From: Branchiostoma belcheri
Lineage: Eukaryota > Chordata > Leptocardii > Amphioxiformes > Branchiostomatidae
Assembly: GCF_001625305.1 (NCBI RefSeq)
Contig: NW_017803157.1
Span: forward strand, 1,667,376 to 1,731,375
Direction: 5' to 3'
Length of the DNA: 64,000 nt
The stretch's first letter is position 1; every line of letters begins with the position of its first letter. Below the pieces are notes generated by a model. The model saw only the letters and a program-made list of their open reading frames with translations, made no database searches and was not told the origin of the DNA. The translations under genes and the position numbers were made by a program. Below are positions 34,001-47,900 of the stretch, one piece after another.

Positions 34001-36818
34001 ACTCTGCTGTTTGGCTGGCTGGTGAGTTGTTCAAGACACATTTTAATTTATTTTTCACATACACATGTACATGTATACTAGTATAAATAGGGGTGGTGCT
34101 GGACCCAAAATGACTGTATTCTTCGGGGGAGGGAATACTTAAAAATGCATCAACTTCGAAGCCTTTAATCCTCTATAATTATGTTGAATAAAAAGAATTA
34201 CAATTGTGGTACCATTGGTTATTATTAAGGGAAGTTCTAACCTTACCTTACAACTGTTCTGTATTTTTTTTTCAAACTTTATTAATATCCACAATGTTAC
34301 ATTAAAAGAGATACATAGTTGACATACATGTACAATCGTGTGGGATGATACATAAGAATCAAGGACAGTTTTTTTAAGATAACGTTATCTGGGGGTTGTC
34401 TATCTATAATGATATCAAATAAAATGTTCCCATTGTTCATTATGTTCTATTTCTATAATTTGGTTTAGTCTGTGCTTAAAAAGTGAGAGTTTTGGTTTGC
34501 AGTTTGTTATGAAACATGTGTCTGTTCTGTATGATATATTTGCAACATTTCCATCTTATCAGTAAGCAATGATCCTATTTTTTGCACAGCTTGCCTACTT
34601 CATGTCCGGCTATGAGTACTTCGTGTGTCCGGTGGAGTTTGTCGGCCCGTCTGAATACTCCTGGATGATGGAGTGTACACCAGCTCCCCTGTTCCAGCTG
34701 ACAGAGTACACACTACCCTTATGGCTACAAGGAATACTGCACGTGGTAAGGAATTTTTAACAAAGAAAAACTATTTATGGGTAGTATCGGTACTACCAAA
34801 ATAAAGAGAGGACTCACGTGACTTGTTTTGAGGCTTTTTTAAACACTTCAAGTATGAAATGATGACGGAAATGTACTAAGAAATGGCAGTGAGTACATGT
34901 CAATATCAAACAGATTTTCTCACCCAGAATATCTTTGTTTTGCTGCCCTAAAATTGCATTGGATGCCTTGAAAATTTTCCCTTCTGTAATACAGTAATAT
35001 GCCTTAGAAATGTACAAGATTAGGCAGGGGAAATAACACTGTCATGTCATCATACAAATTGAATGTAATTTGTATATTTCATATTCCTACAGATGGGCTT
35101 GATGTGGAAGACTGTCAACATATATCCTTTCCAGGTGAGGCAACACATTCACTGGAACAACAAGTTCAAAACCGCCATAATCAAGAAATAGTTAAAGCCT
35201 TTATGAGTTAGTACTTGGTAACTGAGATTTAAATACTTACCACCTTGCTTTTTGCCTGTTCTTCATAACATACAGCTGAGCACTAATCATAAGATGATGC
35301 CTCTTTTTAGATCCACTCCATATACCTGGCAACTTTTGCTTCCTTAATCGGTCCTTTTGGAGGGTTCTTTGCTAGCGGCTTCAAACGAGCATTTAAAATA
35401 AAGGTGAGTAGATTTCTACATCCAAACTGTATACTTCAGGTTTGCAAGGGGTGTCCGGGAGGCAATCCAGATCCGCTGACAACGCAGTACCTTAAACAAG
35501 GACAGGGGGCGTCACTACCTAAAACCTGTATATAACTGTCTCTTGTCACGTGATTATCCCATCAAGTCACGTGACAAGAGAACTCCAAGATGAGATCTGA
35601 ATCTGGTTGATGAAGAGACAGAGTACGTCTCGAAAGCTCCCCAGCATAGCTGAACTTTTGTTGTGTGTATTCGTATAAATATTTTGTCAAATGTATACTT
35701 CAGGAATATTTTGGTCCAGTTTGTTACTGTGCTAAATGTAGACATTAAGGTTCTTTAGAAGTCCAAGTTTCCCATTGTGTTTCAGTTGAATGTTTAACCC
35801 TTGTCCTTCAAAGCCTATATACATGTGTATATGGGTTGCGCATACAGTTACCATCTATATCATGCCCTGTATATGTACAATTTGGTGGTATTTCTCGTGA
35901 AATGTATTACACCGCAGCAAATGCAGAAGTAACTACGCCATCACAGGGCAAAAAAAGTCAAGGGTATGTGACCTGATTAAGACATCAAATTATTTGAAAA
36001 TATTCTGTAAAAAATTGCCAGCAGGACAGGGGTTAAGATTGAGTTCTCCTATAAATGCAGAATTGAAATTTAAGCTACATTTTTCCCATGTGTTGTTTGG
36101 CAGGACTTTGCTGACGTGATTCCGGGACATGGTGGGATGGTGGATCGTTTTGACTGCCAGTACCTCATGGCCACCTTTGTACATGTGTACCACCACAGTT
36201 TTATCAGGTAAGCTCACCCACAACTGCTATATGTACCTTCCCTTGAATGGATACATACAATCAGGTTGTAGGTAATATATGCTTCTTCTTCTTGTTAGTC
36301 CTTCGTAGTCAAAGATGACTGTTAGCATCCTCACTCATGGGGTGTGTGACCTCATGTGGCTTCTAAGCCCTATATTATAAGTTTGAGACAGACAATTGTC
36401 CACACTTACGGCATTCAATTTGGTGATCCATAGTCAGGACTTACTCAGGACTGCTGTTGTTCCTGCTCTATCAGTCTATGTCGTTTGGCCCCTGCAGCAT
36501 TATGATTAAGACACTGCCTTCTTCGTTCTTCAAAGACTCCAGTAGCTCAAGATGCTTGAGGCATGCTTCCATCAAAGAATTAAACAATTACAATCTATGG
36601 ATGCCCCATGGATGGATTTAACATAATTTGCATGAAAATTGATGTGGACTAACGGCATTACAATAATTTATTGTCTTTCTTTTCCCAGAGCTCCAAACCC
36701 AGGCAAAATCGTACAGCAGGTTTTGGCGCTACGGCCAGATCTCCAGCTGGTGGTCTTCAACAAGCTGAAACAGCACCTGCTAGATGCAGGTCTAGTAGAG
36801 AATAGCTGCTCCTCCTAG
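28002..36818 (+). CDS. CDS1/2: Phosphatidate cytidylyltransferase (CDP-diacylglycerol synthase)
   Basis: Multi-pass membrane enzyme, mainly of the ER, that makes CDP-diacylglycerol from phosphatidic acid and CTP for phosphatidylinositol and cardiolipin synthesis. Exons: 28002-28094, 29597-29712, 30487-30583, 31107-31283, 31627-31687, 32110-32168, 32907-32989, 33356-33443, 33953-34021, 34590-34745, 35093-35134, 35311-35403, 36104-36207, 36689-36818. Phases agree and give 455 aa; the human paralogues have 445 and 461. A hydrophilic acidic N-terminus (about 70 residues) precedes the hydrophobic core. Conserved blocks are [37 protein letters not shown]-like ([10 protein letters not shown]), and the family signature [20 protein letters not shown] followed by DRFD. 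It represents the single pre-duplication gene of the vertebrate CDS1/CDS2 pair, an inference from similarity to both. Confidence 0.97.
30660..30860 (-). repeat. tRNA-derived SINE in a CDS intron
   Basis: Read on the minus strand, GTGTGGTATAACAGCAGAGT resembles an A box and GGGTTTGAACCC (30810-30799) a B box. The shared GATCTTGTGCCCTTGGGAAA block and CACTTTATACGAATTTCTCC follow. Same family as 18039-18270 and 59353-59743. Confidence 0.7.
31331..31501. mobile_element. Foldback MITE, family B copy
   Basis: Starts TAATCTCCAAGCAGATCCTA and ends CTGCTTGGAGAGTA, with AGTATCCATTGGCCAGAGAG inside. Located in the CDS intron after exon 31107-31283. Confidence 0.7.
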
Positions 36819-39800
36819 GCACTCTGAATACTTAAAGTAGCTGTGCAGGTTTCATGGCAAATTTGCTAAGGCAAGCAGGTATCAAAAACCACATTGAAAC
36901 ACTGATTTTAGAGTTTTTAAGTTTGGCAATCAATGACTTTGAATTCTGAAGTGTAATATTCTCCAATCTGATCCAAATGCTGTGTCAAAATGCTTTTGAG
37001 TTTTCATTGGAACCACATCTGTTAAAATATTACATGTATTATAAGTAGTCTGTAACCGTTGCAGTAATATCCTTGAAGTGTGACCTTATATATGTGCTGT
37101 TGTAATACTATTACATCAAATAGGATGTTGCAGAGTAGTTCTAGGGATATAAAGTACATGTATACATGAGATATGCCTTCTGTATTTTTGTCAGTAAGTA
37201 CTAGTAGATGATACCAAGGTATACATGTGTACATACATGTAGTGATGGCCAATATGTATTTGTGAGCATGTATTATATATGTCTTACATTCATGCATGTC
37301 ATGTACAGGATATCTAATTTTCTTCATGGGAACTGTAAGGTAGAGTAAACAAAGTGTGAGTAATAATAATATTGCCCGTAGTAAAATGCACATTTTAAGC
37401 AGTTCTGTTAAAGGCTGGAAAATTTAACCTTTCATTCAAACAAAAAGTCAGACCTTGTCTTCTACTTTAAGCTACACATTCCTTAAGACATTTTTTCTGC
37501 ACAAAATCCATTATTTTGATGCTCAAATTCATCCTCATCCCTGTTTTCCCGATGTAAACAAATCTGAAAAATTCCATTTTTATATGATTTATTTCCCAGA
37601 CGTGTAACTCACCACTTGACTTAAGCTTTCAAATTGATATTTATGGGTTCACCACACCACGAAGTGGTGTGGTGAAACCATATTGCTTTTTCTGATGTTT
37701 CTTCTTCTCCTTCTCCTTCTCCTCCTCCTCCTCCTGCCATATCTTTAAATGGATTCAGCTTCTTCATTTTAGGGCCTAAGGTCCTGAAATTTGGTATGGA
37801 GGTACAGTGGGCAAATACCCCTAGGCGTTTTTAAATTATTGTGATACAGGCTTTTAGAATGGTTTTATTTGAGTTTTTTGGCTGTGTAATAGCTAATGTA
37901 TTACTGTGTAAGTGTGCAGTGTTTACCACATTTGGACATGAGTCATCACAATGGCATGCAAGGCATCAACCAATAGGCATGCAGCTTTCCTCTATTCTCC
38001 TTGCTGATTGGCTGTTGGGATTTAACTGGCTTAACTTCATTTACACCTGCACAGAGCCATGCCATACTGACAGTATGTCTGTATTCAAGTGTTTTGGTAG
38101 GTATTTTAAGCTTTCCTGCTCCAGCATTGGAATGCGGGCTATGAACGCTTCTTTTTATCTTGAAAATCAACAGTTTGCATTATGCAATCCTAACCAATAA
38201 TGTAGGGAATAGCTATCCAACTGTTGTAGTCTTAGTTGTATGTTACTTCATACTATAGTTATATCAATGTAAAGCATTGTTTTCCCTTGTGTTTCTCATT
38301 CTTTCCCTGCCATGTGGTAAAATGTGGTGAACCCATCGCTATATTTGCTCCAAAGCAAATATTGGCCTTTCTAGTTATCATTTTATTATCAGCATCATCC
38401 TATTTTAACTGTATACAATGATTGAATGTGTATTATTAATATTAGCACAACGTACATGTAAGTTGTCACTTCATTGGCATATCAAACACAGAAACAACCC
38501 AATCAGTACAAATTAAATGCAGGGCTTGAAATTCATTTTTCGGAAAAGGTGCACTGGTGAACCCAGCCTAGAAAATTGGCTGCACAAATTTTTTTTGGAT
38601 GCTCCATTTAATAATAAATAAGTAGAATGTCAGAAAAAAAAAACTGACTATATTTCATTTCAAAAGAAAAGTACTACAACAATGATTTTATAATTTTTGG
38701 ACACTTGGATGTTAAGAATATGCAGTATACTACTATACATTTAACATTGTTACATACGTAAACCTACGAAAATATTTGGGTCCTCTGGTGCACATCTCCA
38801 AATTTGGGTGCACCACTACCAGTATTTCAAGCCCTGAAATGCTTGTGCAGATCTATGATTCACCACTATAGTACATGTATGCACCAAATTATATAGAATT
38901 TAGTGTGTATGTGTATATGACCACTATACCTTGATTGTATGATAGGAAATATTTTCTGTGACAGTGATGTAAAGACTAGTCTGCTCAGGGCTGTGCCACT
39001 GCGGTAGAGAAGAACAATCATTGTCAACTGTGCCATTTGGAGGGTATGAAGAGAAACTAATGCCTTGTTCACAATGCCATTGCGAGGGGGTCTGTCAGGG
39101 GTGGAGCTGATCTAGGCACAGCAGACACTGACTGTCATGTTTAAAGTTAAATTTTTTGGTCCAACACAAAAAATTCTCTCACCTAGAGCTTTCGACCAGT
39201 CACTCTGGTCTTCCTCAGTAGACTGACCCAGTGAAGCTTGTCACGTGGCTTCTTTGAAGTGTGACGTCAACACTGGCTGTCATGTTCACATTAAGATTTT
39301 CATTGGCATGTTTGGGTTGTTTTGTTTAAAGGCATACAGTGCAATTTCAGGGAAGAAAAACAGGATTTTCAAAGTAAATTTTCTGGTCATTCTTCAATCT
39401 GATGTTGTGAGTTGAATCCGCCCTATCCCATAGCATACTGAAATTTCTGGGACAAAATGCGATGGACACTGACAGAAAACTTTTTTTTTGCTACAGCCCA
39501 GGCTATAGCCCGATATTTTGTCCGAAATAAAATGGGGGCCTGTTGTTGCCCTAAAACAGTTGAAGACAGTCCAAAGCAGCTCCCACCCAAAAGTGAAAAC
39601 AGCCAGAAAATGATTAGTACCTGGCTAGGCCAATCGGCAATTGTGACCAAGGCATAGGTTAGTGCAATTCAAATACTCCAGATACAATATTTCTTGAAAA
39701 ATGTGAGCTCTATATTTATTAATCAGTAATGAAAAAGTATGAGATGTTGGCAGTACTGTGGAAAGTTTGAGCCTTGTGCTTGTCAGTGTTAACTTAAACT

Positions 39801-41933
39801 TAAAGGGTGACCAAATATTACACTTATCTATTGTACTTATATCATTAATATCTACGAGGTGTATAGACCAATGGAAGTTTAAAAAGTGATGTAATAAATG
39901 TTTCAAGTGAAGTCAATACTGATTTAAGTTGTTTTTGTGTGTTATGAATCTTAAATATGATCATGTACTTTTTAGAAAAGAGGTCTACAATATTAATGTA
40001 ATAAAACTGCTCTAGTATGTGTGACTGTCAATGTGGTCTTGTGACTGAATGGGAGATACAAATGTACTTCACAGGCCCCCCTTAAGACTAATTTTTCAAA
40101 ATATGAATACCGGTAGATTGACCACAACCAAACACAGATTGTGTTATGAAATCTTGTATTGTGACATATTGCTAAATGTGTCTACATAAAAATTAATGTT
40201 GACATTTTTCACTGAGCTTTCATGATACTACATGTACAGTCATGTACTAGTAAGTATCTAAAATGTTACGTACAGTGGAATTCATCAAAACTCCATGCTA
40301 ATATGACGGTTATGGCAATGGCTAAGTACATTGCAGGCAAGCTCACATTTCATTTTGAAACTAGAGCTATTATGTACATTGTATCCGGAGTCAGGAAGTT
40401 CAGAGTTCTAGTCTATCCCCATTTCATTGCACAGGTCTGTCCACACTTGCTACAGTGCTGATAGACATTCCCAAACATGGAAAAATTCCCACCATTTTGC
40501 CACACAAGGATGTTTTTCTTATTATACAAAATGCATACATCACAATGACTAAATTTGCAATATTCATCAGTACTATTAGCTACCTATTAAGTCATGATAA
40601 TGAAATTTCTAACATTCAACATGAATGAATTATAGCATTTCCCTACCAATTATGCAAAATAAAATACATAAACCTAGTTTCCTTGTTGCTAGGACATAAC
40701 AATCTAATTTCCAAGACAAGTGTTGTATCTTGAATTTACCACTTTTTTACCACATTTCTTTCTGATTTGAAAGAAAAATACCAACAAACGAAAAGCACAA
40801 AAAAGCTCCTATTTTAGCACCAACAGCTGAAGAAAGTCCTTGCATTCCTATAGTTGGCACAAATTTTAAAATATCTTTAAATAAGCTGGTGTATTACGCC
40901 GAAGGGCAGTTATACCGGCACTGATACAGAAATACAATAACAGCCACAAGACAACATGGCTGCATTCAAATGAACATCTTTCCTGACATAATAGAGTCCC
41001 TCATATCTGGTACACAGACTCATGTACACATAAATGAATACATTGTAGCAGCATACTTTAGGAATATTACTGAGCAATTTAAAAGACTTAATGTCCTTAT
41101 GAACCTTATCAGCCAACAAGAAACTCAATACATAGAAAAGTCAGCTCCTCTTATTACATAAGCCCTGTACTTGTCATCCACTTTTTGTATCTGACTGCCT
41201 GCAATACAGCAAACAGTTTACCTACAACAAATACCCCATATGGTATTCAAAAGAATGCAAAACAAAGTCTAATATAAGAGTACATGTATGTGTGGTTATA
41301 CTTGTTGTTAGCTTATTGAGCATGACAAACCAAACTGAGAAGTTTCTCTATAATAAGACGTGTGTGTACATTACAGTACTAGTTCAGGGCTCAAAATACT
41401 GGGTGCATGTGAACCTTAGTGCACCCAAAATTGGAGCTGTGCATCCAATTTTTTTCTGAAATATTTTGGTAGGTATTTTTGTACATATTAATAGTGTATA
41501 ATAGTATACAGGATATTCCTGGCATCTTAGATCTAGTATCAAAAAAAAAAAGTAATAACATCTTTGTTGTAGTACTTGTTTAAGATTTTGAAGTTTGCTC
41601 CCATTTCAGATTCATACTATGAGGATCAGTAAGATCTGTAATTAGATTTTATTTTTTACGTGTATGTAGCACCCAAACATTTCTGCTGTGTTCTTACATA
41701 AATAACACAGAAGCAATGGAGTTTCTGACATCTAAAAAAAAAATTCCTGCAATAATCTCTGTTAGGCTGCATCTGAAAACATTTCAGTTAAATGTAAGAT
41801 ACTACCAAAACCTGAGAAAGCATACTATTAGCTAATTTTTTCCTACAAAATGCAGAAAAATAGACCATCTTCAGTTGTTAAATATCTTGAAAGACTGTTT
41901 TTTTTCTCTCTTTCTGCCCAATACCCCAGCTAT
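36819..41933. other. Intergenic region between CDS and the HAD-CHDH gene
   Basis: 5.1 kb between convergent genes; part must be 3' UTR of both. It contains a palindrome around 37649-37677 (TTCACCACACCACG and its complement), a CTT/CTC-rich run (about 37700-37738), a 318-bp TIR element at 38521-38838 and a related copy near 41388. ORFs of up to 123 codons here lack any family resemblance or splice support. Confidence 0.55.
38521..38838. mobile_element. TIR element with AGGGCTTGAAAT ends
   Basis: CAGGGCTTGAAAT at the left and ATTTCAAGCCCTG at the right are exact inverted partners. Internal GGTGCACTGG and GGGTGCACCA blocks repeat in inverted order. Fragments recur at about 41385-41700, 58345-58380 and 58740-58900. 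Confidence 0.75.
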
Positions 41934-44900
41934 CTACCGCTGTGCCTCTAATGTTTTGGGACAGTACACCGGTGCAGTAGACTTGGGAAGTGGAGGCTCC
42001 CCCTTGATGATATCAGCAGCCTTCTCTGATAACATGATGGTTGGGGCGTTCAGGTTCCCGCTGACTATACTGGGCATGATGGAGGCATCCACCACTCGCA
42101 GGTTCTCTACTCCGAACACACGTGCCTCTGAGCTCACGACCGCCATCTTGTCTGACTCTGCGCCCATCTTACATGTACAGGAGGGGTGGTACGCGCTGTC
42201 AGACATCTTACGGGCAAACGCATCAATGTCTTTGTCTGACTGGACACCGTCTCCTAAAAAAAACAAATAAATTTTGTAAAATTTTCCTGTGCAGCACAAT
42301 AATGATGAAGTTTTAACTGTACTACTTAAAACTACAGGGATTTGAAGGATACTACCTCTTTTCTATCCCTTCTTGAAACATCGTAATATATGCATCAATA
42401 TCAACAAACAAGCTTTCTTGCTTTTTTTTACACATTGAGACTGAGAAAAAAAGCAGAGATACATATATGATAACCAGAATCAAGTTTTCAAACTTTCTGT
42501 GTTAGCTTTATCAATGTTCTTCTTGGCTTGGCTTCACTGTCAAAGACTTTCTTGGACCCTTTCCACTTCGGATACATGCCTGCTGGTGGCTGAACATAGA
42601 CCACTTACAAATGAGAATCAAATTAGTCTGACCTGGTGCGATCTCCGGGCCTCGGAAGCGGTCAAAGGCCTTCTGGGCGAAGATTTCCCGCGAGTGTTTG
42701 ATGCTCAGCCTCATCTCTAACACATCCTGGTCTGTGGACAGGTAGTTGGGCTCCAGGAGAGGGTGTGTATGTGGGTCTGCAGATCGGAGCTTTAGGTACC
42801 CTCGACTGGTCGGGCGCATGGAGCCTACATGGACCTGGAACACATTTCACCATGTACCTTCTGTAATTGAGTCCTACACCATTCAACACTCACTCCCTAT
42901 CCAGTGATCAATATATTGGTATATTTGGAAATACTCTCTCTGTTACAAGTCATCAACACTCACACTCTCATTATATCCAGTCAACAACAAATCATTGTAT
43001 ATTGTTTGGTCTGTATGGACAGGCAAGTAAAAGCACTGTTCAGGCAAGTGGATTTTTGAAAATTTGTCCAACCCTGATGGAACATTGATAGTTAGTCCAA
43101 AATGAGGGCAAGAACTAAAACTGCTACTTCTGCTGCTCCTACCTGGTAAGCATGTTGTGTGCCGGCCACCCTACCATGATCATTGACAGTGGAAGGTAGG
43201 AAGTGGTACTGGATGTCAGGATGCTCCACCCCAGGCCTGCTCCTGATGAAACCACCTGCCTCCAGATGGCTGGTGGCCCCCAGGCCAGTCTGCATGGTGA
43301 ACCACTGCACACCGATCATCAGCATACGGTGTGGGTACAGGGAACTGTACAGGGTAACCGGCTGGGTACAGGCCTGCTGCACATACACCTCCAGGTGATC
43401 CTGTAAGTTCTGTCCAACACCTGCAAAAAAATACATGCAACAAACTCAACCTGATGTACAGTATAATATGACACTGGCAATGCTTGTTGGCTACCGTAAG
43501 CCTGTCTGTGGGTTTAGTTACCTGGTAAATGCTGAATGACAGGAATGCCCAGTTCCTGTGTGTGTTACCAGTGTTAGAAATACCCACCTGCAGTCTGCTT
43601 TCAGCAGAGACATTTTCAATATTGCAGAAGAAGAATTAAGCAATTTTGCAGACTGAAAAAATACTGGTAAGGTTATCCGTTCAATGGTGTTGGCCTCTGT
43701 GTATATGGCCTCAGTTTTTAAACTATATATATATATACTTGCTTCTAAACCCAGATAGTGCAGTTTCCAAGGGCAAAATTTAGTACTTTTCTAACCTGGT
43801 AAATGTTGAACCACAGGAATGCCCAGTTTCTGTAGATCGTCAGCATCACCGATCCCAGACAGCATGAGCAGCTGCGGAGAGTTGATGGCCCCGCCCGACA
43901 GGATGACTTCACCTGCGCGCACCTGTCAATCAACAGTTCTATTATGAAAAAGGGCAAGGAAAAATATGTGTATGTTTCTTTTTTGGTTACAATACCTCAC
44001 TCACTCACTACTCACTATCCGGTTTATTGTCTGTTGTTCCCCATCTCCTGGGGGTTACACGTGCTTGCACACTGATGCTGAGGCTTGATGGCAGCCCGCT
44101 ATCAAGCCTAGCAAAATCTTAGCTCCAAATATTATATTCAAGTAGATTCACGGGTGCAATACTATGCTACAAATGCACCTAGGATCAGAAAACCTGAAAT
44201 GGTATGCAGATTTAGCAGCTGTTTTTTTTTTACTCACTGTTGTTGTAACATAATATTTAATATCATATCTAACTGATTACTTCAGATTTATCTAATGTCT
44301 GACCTATATTGTAAGATTACCTGTTTTGTCTCTCCATTTTGTATATACTCCACTCCCACTGCCTGGTTGCCCTCGAATAGAACACGAGTGACCACACACT
44401 TGACTTCAGTCGTGACATTAGTCCGTTTCAGTGCCGGTCGCAGGTACGCGTTAGCCGTGCTCCAGCGAACGCCCTTGTGAATCGTCATGTCCATGTCTCC
44501 GAACCCCTCCTGCTGGTAACCGTTCATGTCCTCTGTGTAAGGATAACCTGCCTGTTGGGCTGCTTCTATGAAGGCCTGGTTTAACGGGTTGTTGCTCTTG
44601 CCGCGCGACACGTGAAGAGGCCCTTCCCCACCGCGGTAATCGTCAGCTCCAAGCTCATGTGTTTGTGCTTTGCGGAAGTACGGTAGGCAGTCTGCGTACG
44701 CCCACCCTGATGCACCCTCCATTTCCCAGCGATCGTAGTCCATCGCGTGTCCACGGATGTAAACCATCGCGTTGAGAGACGAGGATCCTCCCCACACCCG
44801 GCCCCGAGGCCAGTACATCTCCCTGTTGTCCATGTGTTTCTGCGGCACCGTGTGGTAGTACCAGTTGTACTTGTCGTCACACAGGTTGTACATCAGGGCG

Positions 44901-47900
44901 GACGGCATGTGGATTTTCCAGCTGTAGTCCTTCGGGCCCGCTTCCAGTAATAACACCGTGGTGTCAGGGTTCTCCGACAGACGATTCGTCAGCACGCACC
45001 CGGCCGAACCAGCTCCGATGATCACGTAGCTGTACTCCGGCGCTCCTGCCTTCATTCCTGAGCTTCTGGTGGAGTATTGACGCTGCCCAATGACCTGGTG
45101 GCCGCCTCTACTGCCATTGGAGCTACCCCCAGTGGGAGGTTTCCCGTTCACTGCTATAGTTAGTATGTTTTCTACACTGTCTAACAGGTAATCAGCTTCA
45201 TGGAGGTCCTTATGACTGCCAACACCACTCAGGACACCTGAAAGAACATTAAGTTAACACATTGCCAGTTATACAGCATGAATTGCTCTATGTCCCTTAG
45301 TTATCACAAAGGTTACTTTACAGTCAACAGAGAGGATTTAATATCTAGCTTAAGCTGTGCAGTTATTTCTGATGTCTACCTGCACCTAACCTGCACCAGT
45401 TCATGTACTGGGTTTATAAACAAAGTAGGTGAATTTGTATTTTTATTTGCTGAATTGACTGTACAAAAGAAATGATGACAATGGTTTTTGAACAGTATGA
45501 TCCGTACTTCCTGGTGGTGCTGGTAAAACTTGTCTTGTCTGTATTTTTAGTGTTACCTGACCCAGTGAAGGTATGACTAATGCAGAGTATTTTGAGCCCT
45601 GGACATACATGTAGAATGCTTGACAAGCAATCTACCCCCCCCCCACTGAGTTGAATACAGCATAATTATGGTACCCACCAATGGCAGTGCCCAGCTTGGC
45701 GTTCTTGGCTAGCCTGGTGTCAGCAGAGGTGTCCCCCACCATAATGGCGCGGTCCGGCGACACATTCAGCTCTTCACAGATGCGCAGGGCATTGTGGGGG
45801 TTGGGCTTCGGCTGGCTGCCGTGGTCGTCACTGCACATGATCTGGGCACAAAATATCTCATTAACAACTGTTATAACAATTAATATTTTTGTTTGCATAC
45901 TAGCATATTTCAACATTGAAGAGGTTACCTTTAAGTTTCTAAAAACATTTGCTGGCTATTCCCAACATCATTAAGTATAGCAATCACAGAAGCAAACATT
46001 ATAATGATTAAAAAACAATACGATTTTTTTCAAGGTACTTCTGTACCGCAAACTTATCATTAATGCTAACAAATCAATTGTTTGCTTTTTTCTGCACCTG
46101 CTGCCGCCGTGAACATATAGTTCCATGAACACCTCCATTTTTCTCAGACTGTAAAATTTTGCTCTCAGACAATGAAATTTTGCTGTCGTGAACATAAAGT
46201 GAATTGCAGTTCCATTCACCCCTGATTCAGTACCAAAAACATGTGGGGTAACACGTACCTTGTCTACTAGTTTGTCTACTCCCAGTTTCTTCAGTGCAGG
46301 TAAAGTGCCAGCGCGTGTGTCAGCTGTACAGATGGCCGTCTTGATGCCCCACTCCCTCAACGTCTTAAACAGATCGGGAAGGTTCCCCAGGGACTTCAGG
46401 TTAGCCTCGTTGGTGGCATCACAGTTCCGCCAACACCTATCCACTACCTGGAAAACACCAGCAAAAGCTTCTAGTATAAAATATAATGACAAAAATGTGC
46501 TAATTTCAGGTAGATTTTTTTTTCATTTACTTCAATTTTTCACCTCAAAACAAGGCTCGTATGAACCACTTAGAAATACATGTTTTGGCTTACATTAAGG
46601 AACTGTACAGACACATGTTTGTTCACCCTAGACTTGAAAAGTTTAAAGTTGTACCCATTTGGGAAGAATTCACAACTTGTCAAGGAAGCTTGTTCCATTT
46701 CCTAATCCAGAATATCTTTTTTTTTTTTGCTTTGTTGCCTTTAAATTGCATTGGATGCCTTTAATACTGGAATGACAGAGAGCAACTACATTTTGTACAT
46801 GACCAATATCAGACCTTGACAGCTTCTTCAGACTCCAGTCCTTCTTTCTCCAGTAGCTCTACCATCCGTTCCTTGATGATGAACATGGTTGCTTCAGCCA
46901 GCAGTCCTGGTATAAAGCGTTGTGTCTGTGTGTCGAACCCCAACAGACGGTACACTTTGTCCCTTATAGACAACTGTGTGTCAGCTTCCAATCTGCAAAC
47001 AAAGGTACATGTGGTCCCAATTATGGTCTCATTCATGCACAAAAAATAGGGAGTGTTAGGGCATCTCATGATACATTTGTAGCCCCAAATGCCACAATGA
47101 GAGCCATGAAGTCAACATACCAGGCTGGTTTGTTATTCAAACAATGGATTTCAAACTTATTTATCAAACCACTGTATTAAGTTTAAAAGAGATTGAAAAC
47201 CTGTAACAGTGAGAAAGACAAGGACTTTCTTCAACTGTTCATTTTTGGGGCCACAATGTCCTCTTTAAAATTTTGCTCAGCCATAATAGTATGCAGATGT
47301 AAGAAGAGCAGCCTTGCCACTGTTACCTTTCCACAAACTGGTGTGCCCATGGAGCCCACATGGAGTGGAAACATATCAAAGTCCCATCCTTGTCGAAAAT
47401 GACAAGGGAGGAATTTCTCAAGCGGGGCAGCAGCTCATCAATTGGCGGCACATCTGATGAACTACCCTGGGCTGCTGCTGACGTCGCCTGTCGGAAGATA
47501 CCTGTGGGGAGAGAGAAATGGGTCAAGTTACTGTTTTTGGAACTCCTCTCTTTACTACTTTTCATGGAGATTTTAAAAACAGCTGAAGAGGCAGTGATGT
47601 TTGGTAGGGATCTACTCTGGTAGCAAAATAAACGGAGAAAAAGTCCCAACAAAGTCAACAAACCTATTTTGTTGACTCTATAACTGATTTACCAAAAAAC
47701 TGTAAATCACTTTAAATTTGCAGTAGCAAAATTTCATGGTCTGACTGAAAAAAATGGACATGTTCGCAGAACTATATATTTGTTATTGGGGGTACTTCTT
47801 TGAGGTAATGATAAATTTGTGGTACGGAAGTGACAGCGAGAACCGTGAATATAAAAGTACCATGAATATGAAGTGATTTACAGTATCTTGCAACAACATA

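Noticed and set aside
37841..38200. 119-codon plus-strand ORF
   Set aside because: AT-rich intergenic sequence with no family resemblance or codon bias, and no splice partners.
39457..39657. ORF with CCCP and serine/lysine-rich tail, possibly a small gene
   Set aside because: Only 66 codons, starts in a poly-T tract, no splice signals and no recognised family.
45231..45490. Separate first exon for a stand-alone choline dehydrogenase in the intron before the junction exon
   Set aside because: No minus-strand Met-initiated, presequence-like exon with a fitting donor was seen; the phase match to the HAD exon is exact instead.
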